From Candidatus Rhodoblastus alkanivorans (GTDB lineage Bacteria > Pseudomonadota > Alphaproteobacteria > Rhizobiales > Beijerinckiaceae), in the NCBI RefSeq assembly GCF_022760755.1, contig NZ_JAIVFP010000001.1, positions 2,336,001 to 2,400,000 of the forward strand: a stretch of 64,000 nucleotides of DNA. Reading direction: 5' to 3'. The notes below the pieces were generated by a model, which made no database searches, had not been told where the DNA came from, and worked only from the letters and a program-made list of their open reading frames with translations. Position 1 is the stretch's first letter; every line of letters starts with the position of its first letter. Below, in pieces: positions 18,496 through 26,402 of this stretch. Both the position numbers and the translations under genes were made by a program.

Positions 18496-19716
18496 TCAGG
18501 CTCCCAGGCGCAGGATGCGCAGGAGTTCGCCCGCCGCGCAGGGCGGCGCATGTTCGGCGCGGACGATCAGGGCCTGCGAATGAGCGAGAACGGAATTGAG
18601 GGACGAATCCTGATCCGGCTGGGGCGTCGCGACGAAGCGGCCGTCGGCGTTCTGAGCCAAAGTCGCGCGCACATATTCGCGGCGGGGGCCGCCAGCCGGC
18701 AGCGCGGCGCCGGCGAGAGCCGGCTCGCTGCGGTCGGCGCCGGCCAGCGAGTCGCCGCATAGGGCGCGGATCAGGGGCCTCAAGAATAATTCCCCGCACA
18801 CGGCGGCGGAAACCGGATTGCCCGGCAGGCCAAGCACGCGCATCGGGCCGATAAGGCCATGGATCAGCGGCTTGCCGGGCTTCATGTTGACCTTCCAGAA
18901 TTGGAGATCCATGCCTTCGCGGGCCAGCGCCCCGCGCACGAGATCGCGGTCGCCGACCGAAGCGCCGCCGATGGTGACAAGAATGTCGGCGGCCTGAACC
19001 CGGGCGCGGCCGATCGCGGCCTCGATGTCGTCGAGATGGTCGGTGGCGATGCCGAGATCGATCGCCTCGCCGCCAGCCGCGGCGACGAGGCCGAGAACGG
19101 CGAAGGCGTTGGAGGCGACGATCTGGTCCGGCCCGCGCTCCTCGCCCGGCGGGGTGAGTTCGTCGCCGGTTGAGAGCACGGCGACGCGCGGCTTGCGCGT
19201 CAGCGGCAGATGGGCGTGGTCGGCCGAGGCGGCGAGGGCGACATCGGCGGGGCTGAGGCGCCGACCGGCGCGCAGAATGATCTCGCCATCGCGGAAATCG
19301 ATGCCGGCGGCGCGAATGTTGCGGCCCTGCCTGACGGGCGCCCTGGCGACGACATGATCGCCGGCGCGTTCGGCCTCTTCCTGGATCAGCACGCTGTCGG
19401 CGCCCTGAGGAATCGGCGCGCCGGTGAAGATCCGCACAGCCTCGCCTGGGTCGCAGCGGCGTTCGAAGCCGCGCCCGGCGGCGGATTCGCCGATCACTTT
19501 GAGAGGCCCCTTGGCGGCGTCTTCGGCGCGAAGGGCATAGCCGTCCATGGCGGAGAGCGGTTTGGGCGGCTGGGTGCGCCGCGCGGCGACGTCGCGCGCG
19601 AGAGTGCGCCCGAAACAAAGCGCGAGCGGAGTGTCTTCAATCTCCAGCGGCGCCACGCCGGCGAGAATGGCGGCGAGGGCCTCTTCGACGGAGAGGGGCG
19701 GCTTTTTTTCGCTCAT
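18496..19716 (-). CDS. moeA: Molybdopterin molybdotransferase MoeA
   Basis: The 406-residue protein shows the MoeA layout. An N-terminal region has PLSAMDGYAL (about 53-62), a conserved IFTGAPIPQGADSV segment sits near residue 97, and the central MoCF domain has AVLSTGDEL and TIGGASVGDRDL. A final domain carries KPGKPL and LPGNPVSA. It inserts molybdate into adenylylated molybdopterin, the last step of molybdenum cofactor synthesis. It follows moaC on the same strand after 146 bp that contain a palindromic repeat. The trpC-moaC-moeA order is a common Rhizobiales arrangement; the lexA often found next is replaced here by the convergent LytM gene. Confidence 0.96.
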   Translation of the reverse strand: MSEKKPPLSVEEALAAILAGVAPLEIEDTPLALCFGRTLARDVAARRTQPPKPLSAMDGYALRAEDAAKGPLKVIGESAAGRGFERRCDPGEAVRIFTGAPIPQGADSVLIQEEAERAGDHVVARAPVRQGRNIRAAGIDFRDGEIILRAGRRLSPADVALAASADHAHLPLTRKPRVAVLSTGDELTPPGEERGPDQIVASNAFAVLGLVAAAGGEAIDLGIATDHLDDIEAAIGRARVQAADILVTIGGASVGDRDLVRGALAREGMDLQFWKVNMKPGKPLIHGLIGPMRVLGLPGNPVSAAVCGELFLRPLIRALCGDSLAGADRSEPALAGAALPAGGPRREYVRATLAQNADGRFVATPQPDQDSSLNSVLAHSQALIVRAEHAPPCAAGELLRILRLGA

Positions 19717-19763
19717 GGCGGATAGGTCTCACGGGTTCTCTGCGCAGGAACGCCGCCTGCGCC

Positions 19764-19844
19764 GTCATTGCGCGCGAAGGGAAGCAATCCATGCAATCCT
19801 TCGCCAGTTTGATAGGCGGATTGGTTCGCGACGTCCGCAATGAC
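19764..19844. repeat. REP-like intergenic palindromic element between moaC and moeA
   Basis: Ends are inverted copies of each other: GTCATTGCGCGCGAAGG near the left and CCGCAATGAC at the right, with matching CAATCC/GGATTG blocks inside. The GTCATTGCG...GAAGCAATCC pattern resembles dispersed palindromic repeats common in Rhizobiales genomes. It fills most of the 146-bp gap between moaC and moeA, so in the transcript it would form a long imperfect stem. Confidence 0.6.
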
Positions 19845-19862
19845 AGAGTGTAACGGTTCTTA

Positions 19863-20351
19863 TTATTCTCGAAAATAATCGCCGGATTTGCCGCCGGTTT
19901 TCTCGGCGAGGACGACGCCTTCGATCCGCATGGCGCGATCGGCGGCTTTCAGCATGTCGTAGATGGTCAGGCAGGCGACCGAGACGGCGGTCAAGGCCTC
20001 CATTTCGACTCCCGTTTCGCCGACGACCTTGGCCCGCGCCGCGACCCTAAGGCCGGGCAGGGAAGGGTCAGGCGAAATCTCCACCTCGATCTTGGTCAGA
20101 TTGAGCGGATGGCAGAGCGGAATGAGTTCATGGGTGCGCTTCGCGGCCATGATCCCGGCGATGCGCGCCGTTGCGAAGACGTCGCCCTTCTTCGCTTGCC
20201 CGGAAAGGCAGAGAGCCAAGGTTTCGGGCGCCATGGCCACCGCGCCGCGCGCCAATGCCTCGCGCGCCGTGCGCGGCTTGGCCGAGACATCGACCATATG
20301 CGCCTCGCCCGCCTCGTTGATGTGGGTGAGGCGGGGCTCGTCCGCGGTCAT
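19863..20351 (-). CDS. moaC: Cyclic pyranopterin monophosphate synthase MoaC
   Basis: The 162-residue protein begins [25 protein letters not shown], then shows the MoaC core [19 protein letters not shown] and LIPLCHPL near residue 75, and [20 protein letters not shown] near 115. It ends with the catalytic [10 protein letters not shown] and the typical [12 protein letters not shown] tail. With MoaA it makes cyclic pyranopterin monophosphate, the first molybdopterin precursor. The start ATG at 20351 overlaps the trpC stop by ATGA (20348-20351), so it is translationally coupled to the tryptophan genes. Confidence 0.96.
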   Translation of the reverse strand: MTADEPRLTHINEAGEAHMVDVSAKPRTAREALARGAVAMAPETLALCLSGQAKKGDVFATARIAGIMAAKRTHELIPLCHPLNLTKIEVEISPDPSLPGLRVAARAKVVGETGVEMEALTAVSVACLTIYDMLKAADRAMRIEGVVLAEKTGGKSGDYFRE

Positions 20352-21160
20352 GCCGGCTGGGCGGCGGCGACGCCGGTGAGCAGGCGGCGCGTGGCTTCGG
20401 TCAGATCGGTTTGTCGCATCAAGGATTCGCCGACCAGGAAGGTGTGGACGCCGGCCTTTTGCAGGCGCGCAATGTCCATATGGGTGGAAATTCCGCTCTC
20501 GGCGACGATGAGACGGTCTTTGGGCGTGCGCGCCGCGAGGCGTTCGCAATTTTCGAGCGAAACGGTGAAATCGCGCAGGTTGCGGTTGTTGATGCCGACG
20601 AGTCGCGTCTCCAGCGCCAAAGCGCGGTCGAGTTCGGCCTCGTCATGGGCCTCGACCAGCACGTCCATATGGAGGTCGTGGGCGGCGGCGTTGAGCGCCT
20701 TGGCTTCCGCGTCCTTGACGCAGGCCATGATGATGAGGATGCAATCGGCGCCGGCGGCGCGCGCCTCATAGACCTGATAGGGGTCGAACAGGAAGTCCTT
20801 GCGCAGGGCGGGCAGATGGGTCGCGGCGCGGGCCTCGGTGAGATCGTCGAGCTTGCCCTGGAACGAGGGGCCGTCAGTGAGGACCGAAAGGCAGGTCGCG
20901 CCGCCCGCCTCATAGGCGCGGGCAAGCGCCGGCGGGTCGAAATCCGCCCGGATCAGGCCCTTGGACGGGCTGGCCTTCTTGACCTCGGCGATCAGCGCCG
21001 GCAGGCCGGCCTCGACCCTGGCTTCGATCGCGCGAAGGAAGCCGCGCGGAGGGTCGCGGTCATGAACCTTGCGCTCCAAAGTCGCCAAGGGCATGCGAAC
21101 CTTGGCCTCGGAGATTTCCGTCCGCTTGTAAGCTTCGATTTTTCGCAATATGTCCGACAT
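20348..21160 (-). CDS. trpC: Indole-3-glycerol phosphate synthase
   Basis: The 270-residue TIM-barrel protein carries the IGPS signature [13 protein letters not shown] (about 56-68), then [21 protein letters not shown] and [10 protein letters not shown], and AESGI near the C-terminus. It converts 1-(2-carboxyphenylamino)-1-deoxyribulose 5-phosphate to indole-3-glycerol phosphate. It is not fused to TrpF. It lies 16 bp after trpD and overlaps moaC by 4 bp. AAGG lies a few bases before the ATG. Confidence 0.97.
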   Translation of the reverse strand: MSDILRKIEAYKRTEISEAKVRMPLATLERKVHDRDPPRGFLRAIEARVEAGLPALIAEVKKASPSKGLIRADFDPPALARAYEAGGATCLSVLTDGPSFQGKLDDLTEARAATHLPALRKDFLFDPYQVYEARAAGADCILIIMACVKDAEAKALNAAAHDLHMDVLVEAHDEAELDRALALETRLVGINNRNLRDFTVSLENCERLAARTPKDRLIVAESGISTHMDIARLQKAGVHTFLVGESLMRQTDLTEATRRLLTGVAAAQPA

Positions 21161-21176
21161 TTTTCGACCTTAGCGC

Positions 21177-22220
21177 CTATTTCGCCGGCTGTGTACTTGG
21201 GTTTTCGTCCTCGTTGGAAATTCTTATCAGATTCTCCAGGGTTGCGCGCGCCCTGCCGCTGTCCAGCGCCTCCCCGGCGAGACGAAAGCCCGTCGCGAGG
21301 TCCGCGGCCTTGCCCGCCACGACCAGGGCGGCGGCGGCGTTGAGCGCGGCGATGTCGCGATAGGCGTTCCTGGCGCCGTCGAGCACAGCGCGCAAGGCGG
21401 CGGCGTTATGGGCGGGATCTCCGCCGCGCAAATCATTGAGGGTAGCGTGCTTTACGCCGACTTCCTCAGGCGTGATCTCAAATCGCCGCAGCGCGCCATG
21501 TTCGAGCGCCAGAACCTTGGTCGGGCCGGTGGTCGTGACCTCGTCGAGCCCATCCGAACCGTGGACGATCCACACCACCTCGGCGCCGAGCGCGTCGAGG
21601 ACTTGCGCGATCGGCTCCATCCAGCTTTCCGAAAAGACGCCGATCAAGGCGCGCCGGACCCCGGCGGGGTTGGACAAGGGCCCGAGCAGGTTGAACAAGG
21701 TGCGGGCGCCGAGTTCGCGCCGCACCGGCGCGACATGGGCCATGGCGGCGTGATGGGCCTGCGCCGTCATGAAGCCGATCTGAGCCTCGCGCAGGCTGCG
21801 CTCGATGATGTTCGGCGCGATGCCGATGCGCACGCCGAGTTCGGACAGAACGTCGCTCGCCCCGGAAAGAGAAGAGGCGGCGCGATTGCCGTGCTTGGCG
21901 ACGGGCACGCCGCAGGCCGCGACGATCAGCGAGGCGAGGGTGGAAATATTATAGGTCTGGGCGCCGTCGCCGCCGGTCCCCACAATATCGATGGCGCCTT
22001 CCGGCGCCTGGACCTTCAGCATTTTGGCGCGCATGGTCGCGACCGCGCCGGTCATTTCGTCCAAGGTCTCGCCGCGCGCGCGCAGGCCCATGAGGAAGGC
22101 GCCCGTCTGCGCCGGGGTCGATTGGCCGGACAGCAGCAGGTCGAAGGCGGCCTCGGCCTCCTCCCGGCTGAGCCGGGCGCCGGAGGCGAGCTTGGCGAGG
22201 AAGGGCTTGAAGGCGTCCAT
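21177..22220 (-). CDS. trpD: Anthranilate phosphoribosyltransferase
   Basis: The 347-residue protein shows the TrpD PRPP-binding site [17 protein letters not shown] (about 78-94), [16 protein letters not shown], and the conserved [15 protein letters not shown]. It transfers the phosphoribosyl group of PRPP to anthranilate. I took the ATG at 22220 ([14 protein letters not shown]), which matches the family start; codons upstream would translate a repeat element. The gap to trpG is 95 bp and contains a two-hairpin repeat element. No AT-rich attenuator with Trp codons is visible. Confidence 0.96.
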   Translation of the reverse strand: MDAFKPFLAKLASGARLSREEAEAAFDLLLSGQSTPAQTGAFLMGLRARGETLDEMTGAVATMRAKMLKVQAPEGAIDIVGTGGDGAQTYNISTLASLIVAACGVPVAKHGNRAASSLSGASDVLSELGVRIGIAPNIIERSLREAQIGFMTAQAHHAAMAHVAPVRRELGARTLFNLLGPLSNPAGVRRALIGVFSESWMEPIAQVLDALGAEVVWIVHGSDGLDEVTTTGPTKVLALEHGALRRFEITPEEVGVKHATLNDLRGGDPAHNAAALRAVLDGARNAYRDIAALNAAAALVVAGKAADLATGFRLAGEALDSGRARATLENLIRISNEDENPSTQPAK

Positions 22221-22238
22221 AGCTATAAAACCAACGGT

Positions 22239-22311
22239 ATCCGCGCCGACCAGCGCGGCGCCGGCTGACGCCGGCTGACGCCTTTGCTTCTGCGCCAGAA
22301 GCAAAGGCAAA
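22239..22311. repeat. Two-hairpin intergenic repeat element, copy 1 (trpG-trpD gap)
   Basis: The element begins ATCCGCGCCGACCAGCGCGG, with CCGCGC/GCGCGG arms, passes through CCGGCTGACGCCGGC, and ends in a perfect 13-bp hairpin: GCCTTTGCTTCTG (22280-22292), loop CGC, CAGAAGCAAAGGC (22296-22308). A second copy lies at 26306-26381 between bioF and bioB. The 13-bp stems differ at two pairs, and both changes are compensated, so stem pairing rather than sequence has been kept. No T-tract follows on the trp strand. Confidence 0.75.
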
Positions 22312-22315
22312 TGAT

Positions 22316-22915
22316 TCACTTTCGCTTGGCGGCGTTCCACGCTTTCGCCAGATCGAGGAAATTGCGCAGCATGGCGTGGCCGTGCTCCGAGGCGATGCTT
22401 TCAGGGTGGAACTGCACGCCATGGGTCGGCCGGGTGAGATGGCTCAGGCCCATGATCAGCCCGTCGCCGGTCTGGGCGGTGACGGCCAGTTCGGTCGGCA
22501 GCGAGTCGCGGCGCACGACGAGCGAATGATAGCGCGTGGCCTTGAACGGGGTGGGCAGGCCGTGGAAGACCATCTCGCGCTCATGGAAAATATCGGCGAC
22601 CTTGCCGTGGACGGGCTGGGGCGCGCGCACGACGTCGCCGCCGAAGGCTTCGCCGATCGCCTGATGGCCGAGACAGACGCCGAAGATCGGGATGCGCGCG
22701 CTGGCCGCGCGGATCAGGTCTAGGCAGACGCCAGCCTCATGCGGCGTGCATGGACCGGGCGAGAGCACGATGCAATCCGGCTCCTCGCCCGCGATCTCCT
22801 CGACGCTCGCCTGATCGTTGCGCAACACCTTCACCCTGGCGCCGAGTTCGCCGAGGTAATGCACCAGATTGAAGGTGAAGGAATCGTAATTGTCGATCAG
22901 CGTGACGGATGTCAT
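22316..22915 (-). CDS. trpG: Anthranilate/aminodeoxychorismate synthase glutamine amidotransferase subunit
   Basis: The 199-residue class I glutamine amidotransferase begins [20 protein letters not shown] and carries [13 protein letters not shown], the nucleophile loop [15 protein letters not shown] (Cys near residue 80), and the His-Glu pair in [13 protein letters not shown]. It supplies ammonia for anthranilate synthesis with TrpE, or for 4-amino-4-deoxychorismate with PabB; its neighbours trpD and trpC favour the first, and dual use is common. A GAGGG ribosome-binding site lies close to the ATG. It is the first gene of this minus-strand operon, and its upstream region contains the 37-bp tandem repeat array. 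Confidence 0.95.
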   Translation of the reverse strand: MTSVTLIDNYDSFTFNLVHYLGELGARVKVLRNDQASVEEIAGEEPDCIVLSPGPCTPHEAGVCLDLIRAASARIPIFGVCLGHQAIGEAFGGDVVRAPQPVHGKVADIFHEREMVFHGLPTPFKATRYHSLVVRRDSLPTELAVTAQTGDGLIMGLSHLTRPTHGVQFHPESIASEHGHAMLRNFLDLAKAWNAAKRK

Positions 22916-22988
22916 GGAACCCTCGGCCCGGGCGGGGCAGTTGAACCTCTATTGAGCGTAAGGCCCGGCGAAGTCAACGATGGCAAGC

Positions 22989-23173
22989 CATGAGAGCGGT
23001 TGGCGTACGCCAGAGCAACCGCAGCCATGAGAGCGGTTGGCGTACGCCAGAGCAACCGCAGCCATGAGAGCGGTTGGCGTACGCCGGAGCAACTAAAGCC
23101 ATGAGAGCGGTTGGCGTACGCCAGAGCAAACGCAATCATGAGAGCGGTTGGCGTATGCCGGAGCGACCGCGCC
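22989..23173. repeat. Five tandem 37-bp repeats between trpG and the Fe-S carrier gene
   Basis: Copies begin at 22989, 23026, 23063, 23100 and 23137, exactly 37 bp apart. The unit starts CATGAGAGCGGTTGGCGTAC and continues GCCAGAGCAACCGCAGC. Copies 1 and 2 are identical; copies 3-5 differ mainly in the last third. Each unit contains the palindrome GGCGTACGCC (copy 5: GGCGTATGCC), flanked in most copies by GCGGTT and AACCGC, so every unit can fold into a hairpin. There are no spacers, so this is not CRISPR. It occupies most of the divergent region between trpG (start 22915) and the Fe-S carrier gene (start 23254). Confidence 0.93.
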
Positions 23174-23210
23174 TTTAATCCGCGCCGGAGCGATGTTATA
23201 TTCGCAAAAT

Positions 23211-23222
23211 CGAAATATTTCG
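23211..23222. promoter_or_regulatory. 12-bp palindrome upstream of the Fe-S carrier gene
   Basis: The perfect palindrome CGAAATATTTCG lies 31 bp before the ATG of the SufA/ErpA-type gene and about 15 bp downstream of a TATATT that could be a -10 box. Its position suits an operator for the iron-sulfur gene, but it matches no regulator site I can name with confidence. Confidence 0.35.
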
Positions 23223-23253
23223 CCGGAGCTTGAACCGGTTGAAAGGGAGCAAG

Positions 23254-23631
23254 ATGTCGGGTCGCGCAATCATGGAACTGACGGACGCCGCCGCCGAGCG
23301 CGTCCGCAAACTGGTCGAAAACGCCGACGGCAAGGCGGTGGGCCTGCGTATCGGGGTCAAGAACGGCGGCTGCGCCGGCATGTCCTATACGGTGGAAATG
23401 GCGGAGGACGTGCGGCCGGGAGAAACCCTGGTCGAGGACAAGGGCGCGAAAGTGCTGATCGACCCCAAGGCGCTGCTGTTCCTGATCGGGGCCAGGATGG
23501 ATTTCGCCGTCACCAAATTGTCCGCGACCTTCACTTTCGACAATCCCAACGAAACCGCATCCTGCGGCTGCGGCGAATCGGTGTCATTGACGCCGGTCGA
23601 TGAAAGCGTCCTCAAGGCGTTTGCGAACTGA
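23254..23631 (+). CDS. A-type iron-sulfur cluster carrier (SufA/IscA/ErpA family)
   Basis: The 125-residue protein has the A-type carrier pattern: ITDAAAERVRKLV-like start (here LTDAAAERVRKLVENA), the first cluster cysteine in GVKNGGCAGMSYTV and the C-terminal CGCGES pair. These three Cys hold a 2Fe-2S or 4Fe-4S cluster for transfer to apoproteins. The start ATG at 23254 follows GGGAGCAAG, a good ribosome-binding site; the longer in-frame extension is not family-like. In Rhizobiales the related sufA closes the suf operon, but here the gene stands alone beside the bio genes. Delivery of clusters to the Fe-S enzyme BioB nearby is an attractive but unproven link. Confidence 0.92.
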   Translation: MSGRAIMELTDAAAERVRKLVENADGKAVGLRIGVKNGGCAGMSYTVEMAEDVRPGETLVEDKGAKVLIDPKALLFLIGARMDFAVTKLSATFTFDNPNETASCGCGESVSLTPVDESVLKAFAN

Positions 23632-23691
23632 CGCTCGAGGACTTCACGAAATTCCGACTCCGGCTCTCGCCAAACCTCGTCCAGGTTGGTT

Positions 23692-24435
23692 TCAGGAGTC
23701 GCCCAGCGCAATAAAGCCTATCCGATAGGTCACGTTGAAGTTCCTGTTAGCCTTCGTCAGGATGCGTCGCATCGCGCTCGCGGGCGCGGGTTTCACGCCA
23801 GGTCGGTGCTTTTGCGCGCCAGCGTCCTTGAGCGCACGGAGAAAGGCCCGCGCATCCGGATAAGACGCGGAAAAATCGGACAAATGAATTTCCGCGCCTA
23901 ACCCTTCGGCGAAATCCTGCGGTGGAAAGGCCCAGACCGCATCTTCCATGCCCGCCGCGCGAGTCAGTTCGCGCCATTCGCGCAGACTGCCCTCGACCGG
24001 CGCCGCCACGCAGAGCAGGCCGCCGGGCGCGAGATGCGCCCGCCACGCGATCAGCGCCGCGCGCGGATCGTCGAGCCAATGCAACATCATGCTCGACAGG
24101 ATCAGGTCGTAGCGCGGCAGGTCTTCCAACTGGCGCGCGTCGCGCGCGATCGTCGTGACGCCCGGGAATTTGGCCCGCAGCCGGCGCAGCATGGCGGGCG
24201 CGGCGTCGAGCGCTGTCAGCTCCACTTCGGGCCATTGGGTCCGCGCGAAGCCGATGACATGGCCGGCCCCGGCGCCGAGGTCGAGAATGCTGCGCGGCGG
24301 CCCCGTCAGCAGGCTGGCGGCGCGGGAGACCAGGGCGCGCGCGACCTCGCGCTGGACGGGCGTGGCCGAATCATAGGTTTCGGCCGCCGCGTCGAAGGCC
24401 GCGACGATCGCATTCCGGGGGACGTCAGAAGTCAT
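23692..24435 (-). CDS. bioC: Malonyl-ACP O-methyltransferase BioC
   Basis: The 247-residue SAM-dependent methyltransferase starts MTSDVPRNAIVAAFDAAAET (family-like RxxIAxAFDxAAxxYD), then shows motif I ILDLGAGAGHVIGFA (50-64) and ILSSMMLHWLDDP, the BioC-type post-motif (usually SNLALQW). It methylates the free carboxyl of malonyl-ACP so that fatty acid synthase can build the pimeloyl chain for biotin. The start at 24435 lies 11 bp inside the upstream hydrolase gene. It is the last gene of the minus-strand bioF-hydrolase-bioC unit. Confidence 0.88.
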   Translation of the reverse strand: MTSDVPRNAIVAAFDAAAETYDSATPVQREVARALVSRAASLLTGPPRSILDLGAGAGHVIGFARTQWPEVELTALDAAPAMLRRLRAKFPGVTTIARDARQLEDLPRYDLILSSMMLHWLDDPRAALIAWRAHLAPGGLLCVAAPVEGSLREWRELTRAAGMEDAVWAFPPQDFAEGLGAEIHLSDFSASYPDARAFLRALKDAGAQKHRPGVKPAPASAMRRILTKANRNFNVTYRIGFIALGDS

Positions 24436-25051
24436 GAGCGCGCAGGAAGGCGGCAATCTGTCCGGCGCAGAATTCCGGCGCGGTCCAGGGCAGGCCGTGG
24501 CCGCCGGTTTCATGCAGCGCCAGCGCGCCACCCGAGATTTCCGCCAGCCGACGGGACGCGGCGGCCGGCGCGAGCGTGTCATTCTCGGCGCCGAGCACGA
24601 GAACCGGCCTGCCGCCGACGAGCGGTGTGGCGTCGAAGTCGCGCAGCAGGTCGAGCCCGTCCATGAGGCGCTCCTCCTGCGCCTCTCCCGGCGCGGGCGC
24701 GAGGCCAAGGGCAGCGCGAAAATTGTCGGCGCAGGCTTTGGCGTCGCGCTCCAGGGCCTGGCGCATCGCGCGCAGCGCGGCGGGCTCGACGCAGCCCTCG
24801 CCGGCGGCGTCGAGGCAGAAACGGGCGAAGGAATTGATCGCGACGAGGCCCGCCCAGTCGCCTCTTTGCCTCAAGCCCCAGAGCAGGCCGGCGGAATGGC
24901 CGACGAGAATGTCGCCGCTCGGCAAAGGCGGAATGTCCGGCGCGCCGAAATAGCCGAGATCGACGCGGATCTGCGGCGCCGGCAGCAGCGGCGCCAGCGC
25001 GTCCCAGCTTTCCGGGCCAAGGGCCCAGCCATGGATGAAGACCAGCCTCAT
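24425..25051 (-). CDS. Alpha/beta hydrolase, probable pimeloyl-ACP methyl ester esterase (BioH/BioG role)
   Basis: This compact 208-residue alpha/beta hydrolase starts [19 protein letters not shown], with an oxyanion-type HGW. The nucleophile elbow is GHSAG (Ser53); a plausible triad is completed by Asp158 in GAENDTL and His185 in ETGGHGLP. Being placed between bioF (ATGA overlap 25048-25051) and bioC (11-bp overlap), it very likely removes the methyl group from pimeloyl-ACP methyl ester, the job done by BioH, BioG, BioK, BioJ or BioV elsewhere. Its GHSAG elbow differs from the GWSLGG-like elbow typical of BioH. It is also shorter than E. coli BioH (256 residues). The role is inferred from context. 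Confidence 0.75.
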   Translation of the reverse strand: MRLVFIHGWALGPESWDALAPLLPAPQIRVDLGYFGAPDIPPLPSGDILVGHSAGLLWGLRQRGDWAGLVAINSFARFCLDAAGEGCVEPAALRAMRQALERDAKACADNFRAALGLAPAPGEAQEERLMDGLDLLRDFDATPLVGGRPVLVLGAENDTLAPAAASRRLAEISGGALALHETGGHGLPWTAPEFCAGQIAAFLRAHDF

Positions 25052-26241
25052 GCCGCCGCTCCTCCATATTGGGGCGCGAATTCAGCCAGAGCCGCGATGA
25101 GCGCGTCAATTTCCTCCAAGGCGTGGGCGGCGCTCAATGAAATGCGCAAGCGGCTCGCGCCCTGCGGCACGGTCGGCGGGCGAATGGCGGCGACCAGCAG
25201 GCCGCGCCGCTCCAATTCGCCGCCGAGCGCAAGAGTCTCTTCCTCGGCGCCGACGATCACCGGCACGATCTGGCTCGCGCTCGCCCCGCAGTTCCAGCCC
25301 TGCGCCCGCAGCGCCGCGCGCAGCTTTCGCCCGCGCGCCAGAAGATCCTGGCGCTCCCGCTCCATTTGCGGGACAAGGGTCAGGGCGGCGTCGATCGCGC
25401 CGAGCGTGGCGGGCGGCAGGCCAGTGCTATAGACGAGGCCGCCGCAGCGCTGGATCAGAAAGTCGCGGATGTCTTCGCCGCAGGCGAGATAGGAGCCGAA
25501 GCCGCCTAGCGCCTTGCCGAAGGTGCCCATGGCGACATCGACCAGATCGGCGAAATCTTCGCATAGCCCATAGCCGCGCGCGCCGAAAACGCCGGTGGCG
25601 TGGGCTTCGTCCACATAGAGCAGGGCCGCGAATTCCCGCGCCAAAGCGCCGATGCGGGCGAGGTCGGCGATGTCGCCGTCCATGCCGAACACGCTTTCGG
25701 TGACGATGACGCAATATTCGCCCTTGGCCGTGCGGGCGCGCAGAAGTTTTTCGAGATGGTCGCAATCATTGTGCTGGAAGCGCATCAGCCGCGCGCCGGA
25801 CAGCAATGCGCCTTGCAGCAGGGAATGATGGGCGAGGCGGTCGGCCAGAATGGTTGTCGGGCGGCCCGTGATCTCCGGGTCGGCCAGGGCCGCGAGCGCC
25901 GTCAGGTTGGTCTGGTAGCCGGCGGCCATGACCAGAGCCGCGGGCTGGTTCTTGGCGGCGGCGATTCGCGCCTCCAGCGCGGCGAATTCGGGGTTCTCGC
26001 CGGTCACCAGCCGCGAGGCGGCGACGCCCGCGCCATATTTTTTCGCATAAGCGCAAGCGGCCTCGATCAGGGCCGGATGCTGGCTCAGGCCCAGATAATC
26101 GTTGCTCGCGAAATTGACCAGTTCGCGTCCGTCGCGGACGATGCGGCCCGCGGGCGCGAGGGCGGCCGTGCGCAAAGCGCGCAGGCGGTTCTGCGCCGTT
26201 CGGGCGTCGCAATAAGCGCGGTAAACAGGAGTTTTTGCCAT
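25048..26241 (-). CDS. bioF: 8-amino-7-oxononanoate synthase
   Basis: The 397-residue PLP enzyme has the BioF layout: [14 protein letters not shown] (43-56), [13 protein letters not shown] (69-81), AHHSLLQGA, the PLP-binding [12 protein letters not shown] (209-220), and the Schiff-base lysine in [12 protein letters not shown] (Lys243). It condenses pimeloyl-ACP (or -CoA) with L-alanine. It heads a three-gene minus-strand unit, bioF-hydrolase-bioC. Upstream, 161 bp separate it from divergent bioB, and that gap contains the second copy of the two-hairpin repeat. Confidence 0.95.
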   Translation of the reverse strand: MAKTPVYRAYCDARTAQNRLRALRTAALAPAGRIVRDGRELVNFASNDYLGLSQHPALIEAACAYAKKYGAGVAASRLVTGENPEFAALEARIAAAKNQPAALVMAAGYQTNLTALAALADPEITGRPTTILADRLAHHSLLQGALLSGARLMRFQHNDCDHLEKLLRARTAKGEYCVIVTESVFGMDGDIADLARIGALAREFAALLYVDEAHATGVFGARGYGLCEDFADLVDVAMGTFGKALGGFGSYLACGEDIRDFLIQRCGGLVYSTGLPPATLGAIDAALTLVPQMERERQDLLARGRKLRAALRAQGWNCGASASQIVPVIVGAEEETLALGGELERRGLLVAAIRPPTVPQGASRLRISLSAAHALEEIDALIAALAEFAPQYGGAAA

Positions 26242-26305
26242 TTGCGGTCATTCTGATAAGACAGCGGGATGACGAATGCCAGCGGCCTATGAAAAGGGCG
26301 ATGGC

Positions 26306-26381
26306 ATCCGCGCCGACTGGCGCGGCGCCGGCTGACGCCGGCGGGCGCCTTTTCTTCCGGCGGGTCGGAAGAAAAGGCAAA
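26306..26381. repeat. Two-hairpin intergenic repeat element, copy 2 (bioF-bioB gap)
   Basis: This matches the element at 22239-22311. It opens ATCCGCGCCGACTGGCGCGG, passes through CCGGCTGACGCCGGC and ends in a perfect 13-bp stem: GCCTTTTCTTCCG (26347-26359), a 6-nt loop and CGGAAGAAAAGGC (26366-26378). Compared with copy 1, two stem pairs are changed on both sides (G-C to T-A and T-A to C-G) and the loop is longer. It ends 22 bp before the bioB ATG, so it lies in the bioB 5' leader if transcription starts upstream. Confidence 0.75.
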
Positions 26382-26402
26382 ATTATAAGTCACGGGAACG
26401 TC

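Noticed and set aside
22280-22308. 13-bp hairpin in the trpG-trpD gap as an intrinsic terminator or Trp attenuator
   Set aside because: No T-tract follows on the trp strand and no Trp-rich leader peptide precedes it; a homologous hairpin occurs before bioB, which fits a repeat element better.
22912-23139. Short minus-strand frame with repeated ALAYANRSHG
   Set aside because: It is only a translation of the 37-bp DNA repeat; the unit is not a multiple of three, so frames change between copies.
22989-23173. CRISPR array
   Set aside because: Units are directly adjacent with no unique spacers, and no cas genes are present.
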